Positions 8,466 through 19,112 of a DNA stretch of 64,000 nucleotides are shown here, in pieces; position 1 is the first letter of the stretch, and each line of letters opens with the position of its first letter. Below the pieces are notes generated by a model that saw nothing but the letters and a program-made list of their open reading frames with translations, had not been told where the DNA came from and did not search any database. The DNA lies in the NCBI GenBank assembly GCA_018333075.1, contig BORH01000006.1:186001-250000 (forward strand). The letters are read 5' to 3'. Position numbers and translations under genes: made by a program. The DNA is from Heyndrickxia sporothermodurans (GTDB lineage Bacteria; Bacillota; Bacilli; Bacillales; Bacillaceae_C).

Positions 8466-11400
8466 TTAAAAATATATCGCTACTGTTTTAATTTCATATG
8501 GCTTAATATCAAGCTTTAATGGACCTGTTTGAATATCAGACTGGTTTTCCTCCATTAGATTTGTTTCACACCAATTCTTTATCGGTTGTTCAAAATGAAG
8601 TGTTAATGTACCTCTTTTCCCCTTATATTCATGGAGACGAATTAATACTCCATTTCCAATCTCTAATTTTTTCACCGTGTCTACATGTACATGATCATCC
8701 TCATCCAGCTGCATAAATGAGTCCGTTTGAGATTGCAATTGACCAGCAATTGATTTAAGAGGATTGTTAATGAACCAAGCCTCTTTTACTGTATTTCCCT
8801 CTTTCCAATCTCCTTTATGAGGGTAAAGTGAGTAAGTAAAAATATGCTCCCCTTGATCAGCATGTGGATCTGGATAAATTGCAGATTTAATAAGTGAAAG
8901 TCTCATAACATTGTTCTTGATATCATAGCCATATTTACAATCATTCAATAAGCTTACTCCGTAGTCCGCTTCTGAAAGATCGGCCCATTGATGTCCTACA
9001 CTTTCAAACCTTGCCATATCCCAGCTTGTATTCCAGTGTGTTGGCCTCTTTACATTTCCAAATTGAATATCATAGGTTGCTTCAACTGTACGAATATCAA
9101 CCGGAAATTGAACCTTTAATAACTTTCGCTTTTCATGCCAATCTACTGTTGTTTGAAAATCAATTCGTCTGTTGTCTGCATATAAAATCATATCCTGCTC
9201 TATAATTGACTGACGGTATGACCATGTCATACGAATAACCGTCCGAATAGGGCCCATTTCTATGATCTTTTGTGAAAGAAGATTATTTACCTCTTCATAT
9301 TTTTCCTGATAATAAATATCGATATCCCATGCATCATGGGCAAGTGGTTTATCTTCAAATACTTGAAGGACATTCCCGCATTGCGCTTGAGATAATATTT
9401 CTCGTTTTGTTTCCTTATCATAAATTCGTTCAAGCTGACCTTGATGGTTCCAGTTTAGCTGGTAAAACGGCGTCTCCAATCCATTCTCGTTTAAAGTAAA
9501 TGGAATCCCTTCATCCTGATTACAATCTGCTGATGGAACAAACTGTATCTCTGCTCCACCAAACTGTGGCAGCTTAGGTATAGAAGTTATCCATCCCTTC
9601 TCTGTTTTTTGACTTGGTAAAAGTTCACCAGTTGCACTCTTCCATATTCCATCACATTGATTTCTTTCATCATTATCAATCTGAACCATTTGACAGTCGG
9701 TCCATTGTGAAGAATTATAAATAACATATTGATGAGATGCTTCCCCAACTAAATGCTTCACCGCTTGATCGATCGCTTGCTTCCCTAATTGTGCCGCTTC
9801 ATCATATTCAATTTTTGAATCCTCATATACCTCATGAATAGAAGAGCCTGGGATAATATCGTGGAATTGATTTCTTAAAATAATTTTCCAGCCTTCATCA
9901 AGCTTTTCTTTTGGATAAAGATCCCATCCATGATTCAATGCACTCCAAACATTCAGCCATTCCGCCTCGCGATAACTTAGTTCTAGCTTACGATTCATGA
10001 GTTTATTATGAGCCTGACTCGTATAGGTTCCACGATGATACTCTAAATACAGCTCTCCATCCCACATATGAACATATTCATTCGTATTTTGAACAGTTTC
10101 TTGTAGCTGTTTAAAAAATTCACCAGCTGTAGATGTTTTCACATTAGGCATTCCAGGTATTTCATCTAAACGACGACGAAGTTCTAGCATTTCACGATTG
10201 ACTCCACCGCCACCATCACCGTAACCATAAGAAAGTAGAAGGTCCTTGCTAATCTCCTTATTTCGGTATGATTTCCATGCTCCATTTACTGTTTTAGCTG
10301 TAATTAAACCATTGTATGTATAAAACCAAGAATCAGGAGAATTCCAAGGCTCAGGTGTTGTGACAAAATGAGTTAAAATTTCGCTGCCATCAATTCCTCT
10401 CCAATAAAAAGTATCATGGGGCATACGATTATATTGATTCCAGCTAATTTTCGTCGTCATAAACGTTTCAATCCCAGATTTCTTAAGGATTTGCGGCAAT
10501 GCCCAGCTATATCCAAATACATCTGGAAGCCATAAATATTTACAATCTTTGTTAAATTCGTCTTTAAAAAACTTTTTCCCATATAATATTTGCCTTACTA
10601 ATGATTCACCACTTGGAATATTGCAATCAGCCTCAAGCCACATTGCCCCTTCTGTTTCCCATTTCCCATCCTTTATTTGAAGCTTCATTTTTTCGTAGAT
10701 TTCCGGATAATCATTTTTTATATAATCATATAATTGAGGTTGGGTTTGTAAGAAATAATAGTCAGGAAATTGCTGCATCAGCTTTAACACGGTGGAAAAA
10801 GATCTCGCTGCCTTTTCCCTAGTGTGCTTTAGTCTCCATAGCCAAGCGACATCAATATGTGTATGACCAACACAGTGAATGGTCACTGGATGTTTTTTAT
10901 CCATATTTTTAAGTTTTTCACGCAGCTTTTCTTGTGATGCTCTACAGCTTTCATAAAATTCAGAGCTTCCCGGAATACTCCAATCAATTTCTAATAATGC
11001 ATCATTTAGAGTAGAGATAAGCATTTGTTTTTCCGGTTGATTATCTCCCATCTCCTGTATCGATTGAAAAATAGCTAGAGCCGTAAAATATAAATCATCT
11101 ACATTTTCGTCCAGCCAACATAATTTTGCTGTTTCTAAAGTATATATTTGTTCTTTCGGCTCCCCACCGCCCTCTAATCCAGACCACAGGCGAAAATCGA
11201 GCTTCACTTGACTTCCAATTAAATCTTCTGAAAAAAACACTTCCTCATGATTGGAATCCACGCCTTGATATGGCTGATCATTTATAAATAGCAAGGATTC
11301 AAATCCGGAGTTATTTCCTCCTCCAGTCCGCCCGAAGTCAAATAGGCCAACAACTTTTTTCCCTTTCCATTCTTCAGGTAAATCGAGCTTGGTCGTCAAC

Positions 11401-11594
11401 CAAAGATAAAGATCTCTTCCTCTCCATTGGTCACCAACACTCATTGTTGCTGATTCTACCTGTTTTGGTGGATATGTACCTACTTCTCCAAGATCCTCTG
11501 TCGTAGAAAACGAAGAAATATTTAATGCATCCCGATATCGATATTGTGATAGCTCTTGGATTCGAGCTTCAAATTTTCTTTCCGTTAAAAACAT
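8466..11594 (-). CDS. Alpha-mannosidase, GH38 (ManC-like, long form)
   Basis: GH38 retaining alpha-mannosidase of 1042 residues, cytoplasmic (no signal peptide). The catalytic domain begins near residue 235 with GHTHIDVAWLWR, whose His and Asp bind zinc. The nucleophile Asp lies in WLPDVFGYSWALPQIL near residue 350. The middle helical domain and the C-terminal beta domain follow. Start ATG at 11594 is chosen because GGAGG lies 7 nt before it; an ATG 21 nt further upstream has none. It is last in an operon with the endoglycosidase, GH125 and a second GH38 of a different subtype, so it probably removes a different alpha-linkage of the same glycan. Which linkage cannot be read from sequence. Confidence 0.92.
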   Translation of the reverse strand: MFLTERKFEARIQELSQYRYRDALNISSFSTTEDLGEVGTYPPKQVESATMSVGDQWRGRDLYLWLTTKLDLPEEWKGKKVVGLFDFGRTGGGNNSGFESLLFINDQPYQGVDSNHEEVFFSEDLIGSQVKLDFRLWSGLEGGGEPKEQIYTLETAKLCWLDENVDDLYFTALAIFQSIQEMGDNQPEKQMLISTLNDALLEIDWSIPGSSEFYESCRASQEKLREKLKNMDKKHPVTIHCVGHTHIDVAWLWRLKHTREKAARSFSTVLKLMQQFPDYYFLQTQPQLYDYIKNDYPEIYEKMKLQIKDGKWETEGAMWLEADCNIPSGESLVRQILYGKKFFKDEFNKDCKYLWLPDVFGYSWALPQILKKSGIETFMTTKISWNQYNRMPHDTFYWRGIDGSEILTHFVTTPEPWNSPDSWFYTYNGLITAKTVNGAWKSYRNKEISKDLLLSYGYGDGGGGVNREMLELRRRLDEIPGMPNVKTSTAGEFFKQLQETVQNTNEYVHMWDGELYLEYHRGTYTSQAHNKLMNRKLELSYREAEWLNVWSALNHGWDLYPKEKLDEGWKIILRNQFHDIIPGSSIHEVYEDSKIEYDEAAQLGKQAIDQAVKHLVGEASHQYVIYNSSQWTDCQMVQIDNDERNQCDGIWKSATGELLPSQKTEKGWITSIPKLPQFGGAEIQFVPSADCNQDEGIPFTLNENGLETPFYQLNWNHQGQLERIYDKETKREILSQAQCGNVLQVFEDKPLAHDAWDIDIYYQEKYEEVNNLLSQKIIEMGPIRTVIRMTWSYRQSIIEQDMILYADNRRIDFQTTVDWHEKRKLLKVQFPVDIRTVEATYDIQFGNVKRPTHWNTSWDMARFESVGHQWADLSEADYGVSLLNDCKYGYDIKNNVMRLSLIKSAIYPDPHADQGEHIFTYSLYPHKGDWKEGNTVKEAWFINNPLKSIAGQLQSQTDSFMQLDEDDHVHVDTVKKLEIGNGVLIRLHEYKGKRGTLTLHFEQPIKNWCETNLMEENQSDIQTGPLKLDIKPYEIKTVAIYF

Positions 11595-11625
11595 AATCGT
11601 GCCTCCATTTAACATGCTATAGTAG

Positions 11626-12231
11626 TTAATTTGCCTGTGGCTCTAGCTTTCGAAAGCGCCTTAGACAAACGGTCATAATCCAATAAGCAGGGAGAACTCC
11701 TGAAACAAATGGAAGAAGCCCTGGCATATTTTTTATTAGATATCCGATAAAAAATAAACCGACAATAATCATCATGCTTGATACTGGGCTAATTAGAGAA
11801 ATAATAAAGGATTGCTTAATGTAATTTTTGATAGAGTAATGAAAATGAACATAAATTGGAAAAAAATGCAAAAATGCGTTTAATAATAACAAAAGCAAGA
11901 AGAAGATAAAAAAGTATAAAATTACAGAAAAGGTACCTTGCATAGCATTGGCTATTCTTAAATCAATAAATAAAAACAAGCCGATGATAAAAAAAACACT
12001 TCCTACTAAGTTAGCTTGAATAAACTCTTGTTTAAACACCTTTTTAAACGTTTGCCAAACCGAAACATCAAAATCTCTATTCGCCCAGCGTCTAGTTACT
12101 GTATATAACGCAATCGTTGCAGGCATGATTCCAAATATCCCTAAACCAGCAATAATAAAAAATAACCATACAAGGTTGACCCAAACCAATCTTGTAATCC
12201 ATTGACTTGCTTCATATAAAACTTTTCCCAT
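11626..12231 (-). CDS. YesL-type DUF624 membrane protein
   Basis: Integral membrane protein of 201 residues with about five hydrophobic segments and the DUF624 signature in the first third (VNLVWLFFIIAGLGIFGIMPAT, then TRRW). This family, named for YesL, occurs again and again beside YesM/YesN sensor pairs and LplB/LplC-type importers in Firmicute carbohydrate loci; its molecular role is not known. It lies between the GH85 and the GH38 genes with gaps of 50 and 31 nt, so it is co-transcribed with them. Confidence 0.85.
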   Translation of the reverse strand: MGKVLYEASQWITRLVWVNLVWLFFIIAGLGIFGIMPATIALYTVTRRWANRDFDVSVWQTFKKVFKQEFIQANLVGSVFFIIGLFLFIDLRIANAMQGTFSVILYFFIFFLLLLLLNAFLHFFPIYVHFHYSIKNYIKQSFIISLISPVSSMMIIVGLFFIGYLIKNMPGLLPFVSGVLPAYWIMTVCLRRFRKLEPQAN

Positions 12232-12281
12232 GTTCCTTCAACTCCATATATGATGTAAAGGAAGGGGAAACCCCTTCCCCA

Positions 12282-14951
12282 TTAAAATCCGTAGGCTTCA
12301 AATTCATAAATCCTAGCTGCTTGATCGCCGCCTTGTGTAGGCTGCTGGATGGATAAACGAATATATCTTGCTTGTGTAATTGGAATAGGATGCTTGCTAA
12401 CCGCATTCTTATTATCATTCACTTCAACTACATTGGACCATGTTTGTCCGTCCAAACTGACCTCGATGGTATAGGCTTTCGTATTAAACGCAGCTGGTTC
12501 TCCACCAGCCTCTGCATGGCTAATATCAAATTCTGTTAATGAATACACTTGCCCTAAATCAATTTCCAACCACTTATTAGGATCTAACGTACACCACTTA
12601 CTATTGTTCGTTAGCACACCATCTATAGCGAAGCGTGCAGCTTCATTAGAACTACATTGACCACTAGCCTTAGCGGTTTTATTTAAGGCAACATTTGTAA
12701 TATTTTTAGCGTCCTTTGAGATTGTAATAAAATCCTCTTTAACTAGAACATCTTCACCTTCCGAGTTTTTCGCTGTTAATTTAACTTGATAAGCTCCTTC
12801 TTGATCATATGTGACGATAGGATTATTTTCATTACTCACTGAAGGTTTAGCACCTTCAAACTCCCAGTCCACCGATTCTGTAACCTCAGATGAATCATTA
12901 AAAAATTGAATTTCTTCACCAGGTGCAGCGACCGTACGACTTACATGAAAATCTGCCTTTGGCTTTGGATATGGTGGCCAATTAAATGAAGTAGATACAC
13001 TTTTGCTCTTATTATAGAAGCGATCAACTGCTAATACGTCAATTTTAGTTGTTTGCTCCTTACCATTACGTTTCAAATTCGTTAAATAAAAATGATTATT
13101 GTAGGTAGAGCCTAACCATTCCTTTTCACCATTCGGAAGGCTTCTATAAATTTCATATAAAATTGTATCTTTGTTGTCTTTTTCCCAGCTAATGGTTCCC
13201 TCAGTATATATTCCATCTTTAAAAGATGCATTTTCCCATTTTAATTGTCGGGCAGGATCTATCTTCTGTTTTTGATCATGCTTGTTATATATACTGATTT
13301 CTCCTATATTCATCTGATAATTTGCTATTTCTTCACTGCTTTCAAAAAACAGAGAGATGCCCGCAATATGTTTTCCAGCTTCTTTATGAAGCTTAACCTT
13401 GTCTGTTACCCAATCACCTTTGCTTTTCTTATTCATCTCATAAAAAATATAGTTGTTAGGATCATCCATAAAGCTGATTCCTACTTTGACATGCGGATTC
13501 TTTTGGTCTGTTTTATACGTAAGGGAAAGCTCAGTGTCTTTTTGAACCAGCAAATCTGTTTTATAAAGCTTTATATTGGTCGAGTTTTCCTTCTTTAGTT
13601 TTCCCGAAACCTTAAGCGAGCTTCCACCATAGTAAGCAGAATTCCAGTCAAAATTCACATCTAATGGAGTACCCTTACTTTCTTTAATCCATCTCCAAGT
13701 AGGCAAAATATCTTGTAAGCTCCTATTATCCCAAGCTTGGTTTCTCGCAATCTTTCCATCTACAGCGAAAAACTTTCCACTTCCGGTATTAAAATGAGTC
13801 ACAAACGGCAATTGATTAATCGATGTTTTCTCCGTAAAATAGTGGGCAATTCCTTTCCACGAACCATTCTCATCCGTTTTAGCAGGATCACCATTCTTTC
13901 CTACCCAAAATTCATTTTCCTTGTTATAAAATTCTTCTGTTGATCCAGCGTTTTTAAATGCCCAGTCCGGACGATAAATTCCTAAAGAAGTCCATGGCTG
14001 CTTATTTTCTGGAAAGATCCCTTCCCAAGGAACTTTAGTAGCAGTTCCATTCGCTTCCACATCAATCCCAGCATATAAATCATATGGTGAACGTCCTATT
14101 TCTTTTGCTTTATTAGATGATGCTTGCTGCGAGTTCCACCAAAAGTTTAAAAACATACTGTCGGCTACTCGTTGTTCCGCATCTTGCAAAAATGTTTTGT
14201 TTCGATCTGTAAGAGCATTTTGCCAGCTAACTGAACCCGTATCGGTCATTGCATCGTACCACATAATGTGCATATTCTTTGCCTTATGCTTCTGAAGATA
14301 TACGAGAAATTCTTTCATTTTATCAGCAGTTTGACGATTTCCTCCAGCCGTTTCTTGGTTAATGAACCAGCCATCAAAACCATAATAATTAGCAACCTCA
14401 ATAAGCTTGTCAGCGGCAGGAAATGAACCATCGGAACGTTGAGTAAGCATTTGATTGACCCATTCAAACTTGCCACCATATGCTGTAGGTGGAAAAAAGA
14501 TATTTCCAATAATAGGAACTCCATTTTTATGAGCTGCATCAATAACATCTGCACTTGGCGGAACGATAATTCCTTCTCCCGCTGAACCTGCCCAGTACAC
14601 CATCAAGTCTACATATTGCCAATAACTAAACGAGTTCACAAAAAAGCTATTTCCACCTTGAGATGGTACTCCACTCGTATTAGGATTTAATGCCGATAAT
14701 GCGACGACTTTAGCATCAGATTGTGCATGGTTATTTACTTTATAAAGAACCTCCCTATTTGCTAGTGGAACCGTACTTCGATTAAAAACTGCATCCGAAT
14801 CGTTATCAGGACTCCAATTTAAAAGTGTTTCGGGAAACCAATACGATGATTGAGGCTGCTTAGCAAAACTATTCATTGGAACGATCATTAAAAGGACGAC
14901 CATCCCGACAACACCAGCAATGATACCTAAAAGCTTTTTCAATTGAATCAA
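12282..14951 (-). CDS. Secreted endo-beta-N-acetylglucosaminidase, GH85, with PKD and F5/8C domains
   Basis: GH85 enzyme of 889 residues that cuts between the two core GlcNAc residues of N-glycans. It has an N-terminal signal peptide (about 1-30; no lipobox, no LPXTG or other anchor seen). The catalytic domain spans about 35-400 and contains DGWFINQE with the substrate-assisted pair Asn198 and Glu200. A galactose-binding-like region follows (about 430-560), then a fibronectin-like segment, a PKD-like domain (about 660-745) and a C-terminal discoidin/CBM32-type domain (about 750-889). Start is TTG at 14951, 7 nt after AGGGGTG. It is the only clearly secreted enzyme of the operon and so should act first, releasing oligosaccharide from glycoprotein outside the cell. 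Confidence 0.92.
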   Translation of the reverse strand: MIQLKKLLGIIAGVVGMVVLLMIVPMNSFAKQPQSSYWFPETLLNWSPDNDSDAVFNRSTVPLANREVLYKVNNHAQSDAKVVALSALNPNTSGVPSQGGNSFFVNSFSYWQYVDLMVYWAGSAGEGIIVPPSADVIDAAHKNGVPIIGNIFFPPTAYGGKFEWVNQMLTQRSDGSFPAADKLIEVANYYGFDGWFINQETAGGNRQTADKMKEFLVYLQKHKAKNMHIMWYDAMTDTGSVSWQNALTDRNKTFLQDAEQRVADSMFLNFWWNSQQASSNKAKEIGRSPYDLYAGIDVEANGTATKVPWEGIFPENKQPWTSLGIYRPDWAFKNAGSTEEFYNKENEFWVGKNGDPAKTDENGSWKGIAHYFTEKTSINQLPFVTHFNTGSGKFFAVDGKIARNQAWDNRSLQDILPTWRWIKESKGTPLDVNFDWNSAYYGGSSLKVSGKLKKENSTNIKLYKTDLLVQKDTELSLTYKTDQKNPHVKVGISFMDDPNNYIFYEMNKKSKGDWVTDKVKLHKEAGKHIAGISLFFESSEEIANYQMNIGEISIYNKHDQKQKIDPARQLKWENASFKDGIYTEGTISWEKDNKDTILYEIYRSLPNGEKEWLGSTYNNHFYLTNLKRNGKEQTTKIDVLAVDRFYNKSKSVSTSFNWPPYPKPKADFHVSRTVAAPGEEIQFFNDSSEVTESVDWEFEGAKPSVSNENNPIVTYDQEGAYQVKLTAKNSEGEDVLVKEDFITISKDAKNITNVALNKTAKASGQCSSNEAARFAIDGVLTNNSKWCTLDPNKWLEIDLGQVYSLTEFDISHAEAGGEPAAFNTKAYTIEVSLDGQTWSNVVEVNDNKNAVSKHPIPITQARYIRLSIQQPTQGGDQAARIYEFEAYGF

Positions 14952-15028
14952 TCACATTCACCCCTAAAAATAAATATTCTCCACTTCCCGTTTGTTTCTG
15001 TATTATTTATTCGATTCGCAAAATGGCC

Positions 15029-16351
15029 TTATTTTAGGTTTAATTGCTTATGCAAAGGACTTCCTTTCACAGCATAGCCGCATAGACTTAACACAAATTC
15101 ACTAAACATTGAATTTGCCCAGGAAAACCAATCACGGGTAAATTCTTCTGGACGGTCTGCGTCAAAGCCCTCATGCATAAACCCTTTGCCACCATCCGTA
15201 TTCTTTATCACCTCCAATATATATCGCTTTTCCTCTTCATTCGTTGTTGTCATACCTTGTATGGCAAGAGCGATATGCCAAATATAGTGATCAGGTGTAT
15301 GAGGACTTCCGATTCCCTTCGCTGCTTTTCCTTCATAGTAATATGGATTATCACGACTCAATAAAAACTTTCTCGTATTCTTATAATGTTCATCTTCATA
15401 ATCACACCACCCTAAGTATGGAAGAGATAGAAGACTTGGAACATTTGCATCATCCATTAAGTTGTAGTGACCCATTCCATCCGTTTCATATACATACATA
15501 CTTCCATAAATGGGATGATCAAGCATCGCATACTTTTCAATTCCAGTCTTTATTTCTGCTAATAATTGCTCACATTCGGCCTGCAAGGACGGATTAACTA
15601 ATACGGTACGGCAAATTTCCGCTGCATATTGTAATACAACTACTGCAAACATATTGGCTGGAACGAGATACCCATATAAGCACGCATCATCACTTGGTCT
15701 AAACCCACTCCAGGTCATTCCTGTTGGGGCTGTTTTTGAACCTTTTCCTTGACGATTTAATGTATCGGATTGACGAACATCTAAGCGTTCAAAGGAATAT
15801 GGGGAATCTTTTTCATGATTTTGCTCCACTTTCCAAACCTCAAGAATTTTTTCTAAACCTAGAACAAATGTCTCGTCAAATTGACTCGTTCTTCCAGTTG
15901 CTTTCCATAATAGATAGGAAAGCTGAATAGGGTAGCAAAGCGAATCAATTTCATATTTCCTTTCCCAAATATATGGGGTCATTTTCGTTACATCTGTTTG
16001 ATGCCCTTTTCCATTTTCTGTTTCATTAAAAGCATTAGCATATGGATCATGATTAATATATTGAAACTGCCTGCGAACTACACCCTCTATTAAATCTGCA
16101 ATCTCCGGATCATTCTCTGCTGCCATCAAATACGGTCGAACCTGTGCAGCAGAATCCCTTAACCACATGGCTGGAATATCTCCTGTGATAACAAAGGTGG
16201 TTCCATCCTCTTGAGGCTTTAAAGTTGTTTCATATGTGTTTATAAAACATTGCTCAAACATTTGCTGTAGCTTTTCATCATTTGGAAATGACTGCTTTAC
16301 ATGTTGAATAATACTTTGTAATGATTGTGGAATTGTTTTTTCTTTTCCCAT
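15029..16351 (-). CDS. Exo-alpha-1,6-mannosidase, GH125 (DUF1237)
   Basis: GH125 inverting exo-alpha-1,6-mannosidase, 440 residues from the ATG at 16351. Family hallmarks are MWLRDSAAQVRPY near residue 70, a Trp/His/Asp-rich segment with GIGSPHTPDHYIWHIALA, and RDWFSWANSMFSE close to the C-terminus. No signal peptide, so it acts in the cytoplasm. Its ATG lies 3 nt from the stop of the preceding GH38 gene (TAATAATG), with GGAAGGAAG inside that gene's end, so the pair is translationally coupled. In streptococci GH125 and GH38 likewise sit together and take apart N-glycan mannoses, which supports the same role here. Confidence 0.92.
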   Translation of the reverse strand: MGKEKTIPQSLQSIIQHVKQSFPNDEKLQQMFEQCFINTYETTLKPQEDGTTFVITGDIPAMWLRDSAAQVRPYLMAAENDPEIADLIEGVVRRQFQYINHDPYANAFNETENGKGHQTDVTKMTPYIWERKYEIDSLCYPIQLSYLLWKATGRTSQFDETFVLGLEKILEVWKVEQNHEKDSPYSFERLDVRQSDTLNRQGKGSKTAPTGMTWSGFRPSDDACLYGYLVPANMFAVVVLQYAAEICRTVLVNPSLQAECEQLLAEIKTGIEKYAMLDHPIYGSMYVYETDGMGHYNLMDDANVPSLLSLPYLGWCDYEDEHYKNTRKFLLSRDNPYYYEGKAAKGIGSPHTPDHYIWHIALAIQGMTTTNEEEKRYILEVIKNTDGGKGFMHEGFDADRPEEFTRDWFSWANSMFSEFVLSLCGYAVKGSPLHKQLNLK

Positions 16352-16353
16352 TA

Positions 16354-19068
16354 TTATTGTTCTTCCTTCCATCCAATAGTTATGATTTCATAAGGATTTA
16401 TCTTTTGTTCAGCTTTTGAACTTCCATTATTATCTAATTGAATCTCTAAGATTGTGCTGCGATAGCTTTGTCCAGCTTTACTTAGCTGAGCCTTTAAGCT
16501 TGTTGTATGCTGGGATGTGTTGAACCAACGAATAAATATATCATTCGTTTCCTCTCCTAGCTTCATTGATGTAATAGCCAGGTGTTCCCCACTCCATTCC
16601 AAAAATGATTTTTCATTTGGAAGCTTTCCTTTATGAACATCCGTTTGTATAACAACTAATGGGGTTTGAAATTGATAGGCCTGTTCATAGGATTTGCTTT
16701 CAATAATTGTTCCTTTATGGGGAATAACCATCCATTCAGCTGTATTTGTTCCAATACTTTGAGCCTCAGGTGTTGGAAAGTAGCCCCAATCGCCTAATTC
16801 TGAGACAGATCTTAATATCGTTAATGCAATCGTGTTGTTCTCTTGTAAAATTTCATATTCATTTAGCCCTTTATTCGCAATGGTTAGACCGTTTTGATCA
16901 TCAGAAACACTTACAAATGCATGTTGATGATGATCAAAGCTTGGATTCTCCCATTCCTTTTCTGGAGTATTTGGTCTTTCAGCGATTTCAAATACACTAT
17001 CTGCATAGTGATGGTTGGAATATAAATTCGTTGGGTAAAGTGCACGGATACGGTGATCCATTGCCTGATTTTCTATCGTTGCTTTAACCGATACGCCTTT
17101 ACCAGCTTTATCTAATGTAAGCAATGTTCTCAACTTAATCGTAACTAGTTTTGATGAACGGCCAGCGGTTCTGTCTTTATGCCAAATCAATTGATCCTTT
17201 TCCTGATCAAGCTTTTCATCTGCCATTTTTGGAATATCCCAATAATGAATAATTTCAACAGATCCTCTTAAAGAATTGTTCTCCACTACTTTGATTTCCG
17301 CTGGCAACCCTTTAGTTGTAAGTGGCTCATTTTCAGTAGCCTTTTTAAACATGTACTCATTACCAATATCACCAGTATTTTCGTAGATTCCTAGATTAGG
17401 ATAAACCTTACCTGTTTCTTTATGACAAATGGTGTAGGAACCGTCCATATGAATGTCTACCTTTATAAACTCATTTTCCAGTGTTGATTGGTTTATGATC
17501 AAACAAGATTCATGCATTTTCGTTTGATGGCCTTCATTTAAAAAGAAAGTTTTATAACCTAGTTTAGGCAATTCATTTGCTAAAAACGAGACTTTCGCGA
17601 TTTTGGCAAAGTACGGTCGACGAAATCCATCATCTGGTAAATCATAGCCAAAACGAACTCCAATATCCTCCATTTCAAAAGGAACTGTTTTTCCACTTGA
17701 ATCAGTAAGCACGTAGGAAGGAATCGTTTTATTCTTTAAGAATTCTGGAATATCTGAGAAAGGCATTTCACTGAAGTACACTTTTTCTAAATCTATTTCC
17801 TTTTCAACCATTTCCGAGCGTTGATTACCAGCAGTATTAAATACAATGATTGGAATCGAATGACTATTATTCTCACCAGTACTAGTGTTAATTTGTTCTG
17901 CTATTTCGTTTGCTTTATCAGTTATGATCATTGAGGCTGTTTGTTTCACCTTATCAAAACGGGTGACCATTTCTTGATGAACTTCATCAACACTACAGCC
18001 ACATATACTATCGTGGGGGTGATTCTTCATTAACGTCTTCCATGCGTAACGTAAATAATCTCGAGGATATTCACCACCAGATAAGTAAGAAATAACAGAT
18101 AAAGGCTCTGCTACCTTTTCTAATAATGTTTGACACTCCTGATTCATTTGTTTTAAATAAATCCTTGAAGAAGCTGTATTTACTAATGTTGACCAGCCAT
18201 CTGTCTTTTGATTTCGCAGCTCACCTTTAATTGTTTGTAGTGTTTCAGGCAATTCGTTACGCATCTCTGCAATATATTCATCAAAGTTCGAATGGACGAA
18301 ATCAATATTTGGATATAATTGTTTTGCTGTCTCAATCGCTTGACCTAAATCCTTTTGGACAGGCTGATGATCACAACCATTCATAAATAACAAATGAGAG
18401 GTAGACGCATATTTTTCTACATCCATTAATTTTTGTTCCCAAAACTTCCTAGCTGATTCTGTATCTACTGGCACTTCATTTCCATTTGAATACCAGTTGG
18501 CAAATAAAATTCCTAATACGGAGGAACCATCAGGCGACTCCCACTTCATTTCAGAATAAGGAGATTCAAAGGAAGCCATGTCACTTACCGTATTATTAAA
18601 TCCAGTTGGTTTTACTCCACGACCAAATGCCGCCGTTTCAATTCCAGCCTGCTTTAATAGCTGAGGAGCCTGACCATAGATACCAAATGTGTCTGGAAAA
18701 TATCCAAGCTTTGAAATTCCACCAAACTCTTTTGCATCTTGAAATCCATATAAAAGATTTCTTACATTTGCTTCACTACTTGTTAAAAATGCATCCTGAA
18801 GAACATACCATGGACCAATATGTAATTTATTATTTCTTATTAAATGTTTCAGCTCTTCCTTTTTATCTGGTCTAATTTCTAAATAGTCCTCTAAAATAAT
18901 GGTTTGCCCATCTAAATGAAAGCTTTTAAAATTAGGATCATTCTTAGATAATTCTAAAATTTCGTCTATTAGCTTAACTAAATAGTACCTATGCTGTTCA
19001 AATGTCATATACCATTCTCTGTCCCAATGAGAATGTGAAATAATATGAGCTGTTTTTTTCTTCTCCAT
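16354..19068 (-). CDS. Alpha-mannosidase, GH38 (streptococcal / MngB-like form)
   Basis: GH38 alpha-mannosidase of 904 residues. It begins MEKKKTAHIISHSHWDREWYM: HSHWDREW is the zinc-binding start of the bacterial GH38 subgroup that includes MngB and the roughly 900-residue streptococcal alpha-1,3-mannosidase. The nucleophile Asp is in YFPDTFGIYGQAPQLL near residue 105. The start at 19068 follows AAAGGAGC; an ATG 93 nt upstream lacks a ribosome site and would add a non-family leader. It is the first gene of the operon, behind a cre-like site, and overlaps functionally with GH125 (alpha-1,3 and alpha-1,6 trimming). It is clearly a different subtype from the GH38 at 8466-11594, not a recent duplicate. 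Confidence 0.9.
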   Translation of the reverse strand: MEKKKTAHIISHSHWDREWYMTFEQHRYYLVKLIDEILELSKNDPNFKSFHLDGQTIILEDYLEIRPDKKEELKHLIRNNKLHIGPWYVLQDAFLTSSEANVRNLLYGFQDAKEFGGISKLGYFPDTFGIYGQAPQLLKQAGIETAAFGRGVKPTGFNNTVSDMASFESPYSEMKWESPDGSSVLGILFANWYSNGNEVPVDTESARKFWEQKLMDVEKYASTSHLLFMNGCDHQPVQKDLGQAIETAKQLYPNIDFVHSNFDEYIAEMRNELPETLQTIKGELRNQKTDGWSTLVNTASSRIYLKQMNQECQTLLEKVAEPLSVISYLSGGEYPRDYLRYAWKTLMKNHPHDSICGCSVDEVHQEMVTRFDKVKQTASMIITDKANEIAEQINTSTGENNSHSIPIIVFNTAGNQRSEMVEKEIDLEKVYFSEMPFSDIPEFLKNKTIPSYVLTDSSGKTVPFEMEDIGVRFGYDLPDDGFRRPYFAKIAKVSFLANELPKLGYKTFFLNEGHQTKMHESCLIINQSTLENEFIKVDIHMDGSYTICHKETGKVYPNLGIYENTGDIGNEYMFKKATENEPLTTKGLPAEIKVVENNSLRGSVEIIHYWDIPKMADEKLDQEKDQLIWHKDRTAGRSSKLVTIKLRTLLTLDKAGKGVSVKATIENQAMDHRIRALYPTNLYSNHHYADSVFEIAERPNTPEKEWENPSFDHHQHAFVSVSDDQNGLTIANKGLNEYEILQENNTIALTILRSVSELGDWGYFPTPEAQSIGTNTAEWMVIPHKGTIIESKSYEQAYQFQTPLVVIQTDVHKGKLPNEKSFLEWSGEHLAITSMKLGEETNDIFIRWFNTSQHTTSLKAQLSKAGQSYRSTILEIQLDNNGSSKAEQKINPYEIITIGWKEEQ

Positions 19069-19112
19069 TTTGACTGCTCCTTTTAATATTAAATCGATTT
19101 TCACACGTCTAT

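Noticed and set aside
13245-13598. 117-residue antisense ORF inside the GH85 gene
   Set aside because: No ribosome site, hydrophobic-biased composition typical of antisense frames, and the sense gene is complete.
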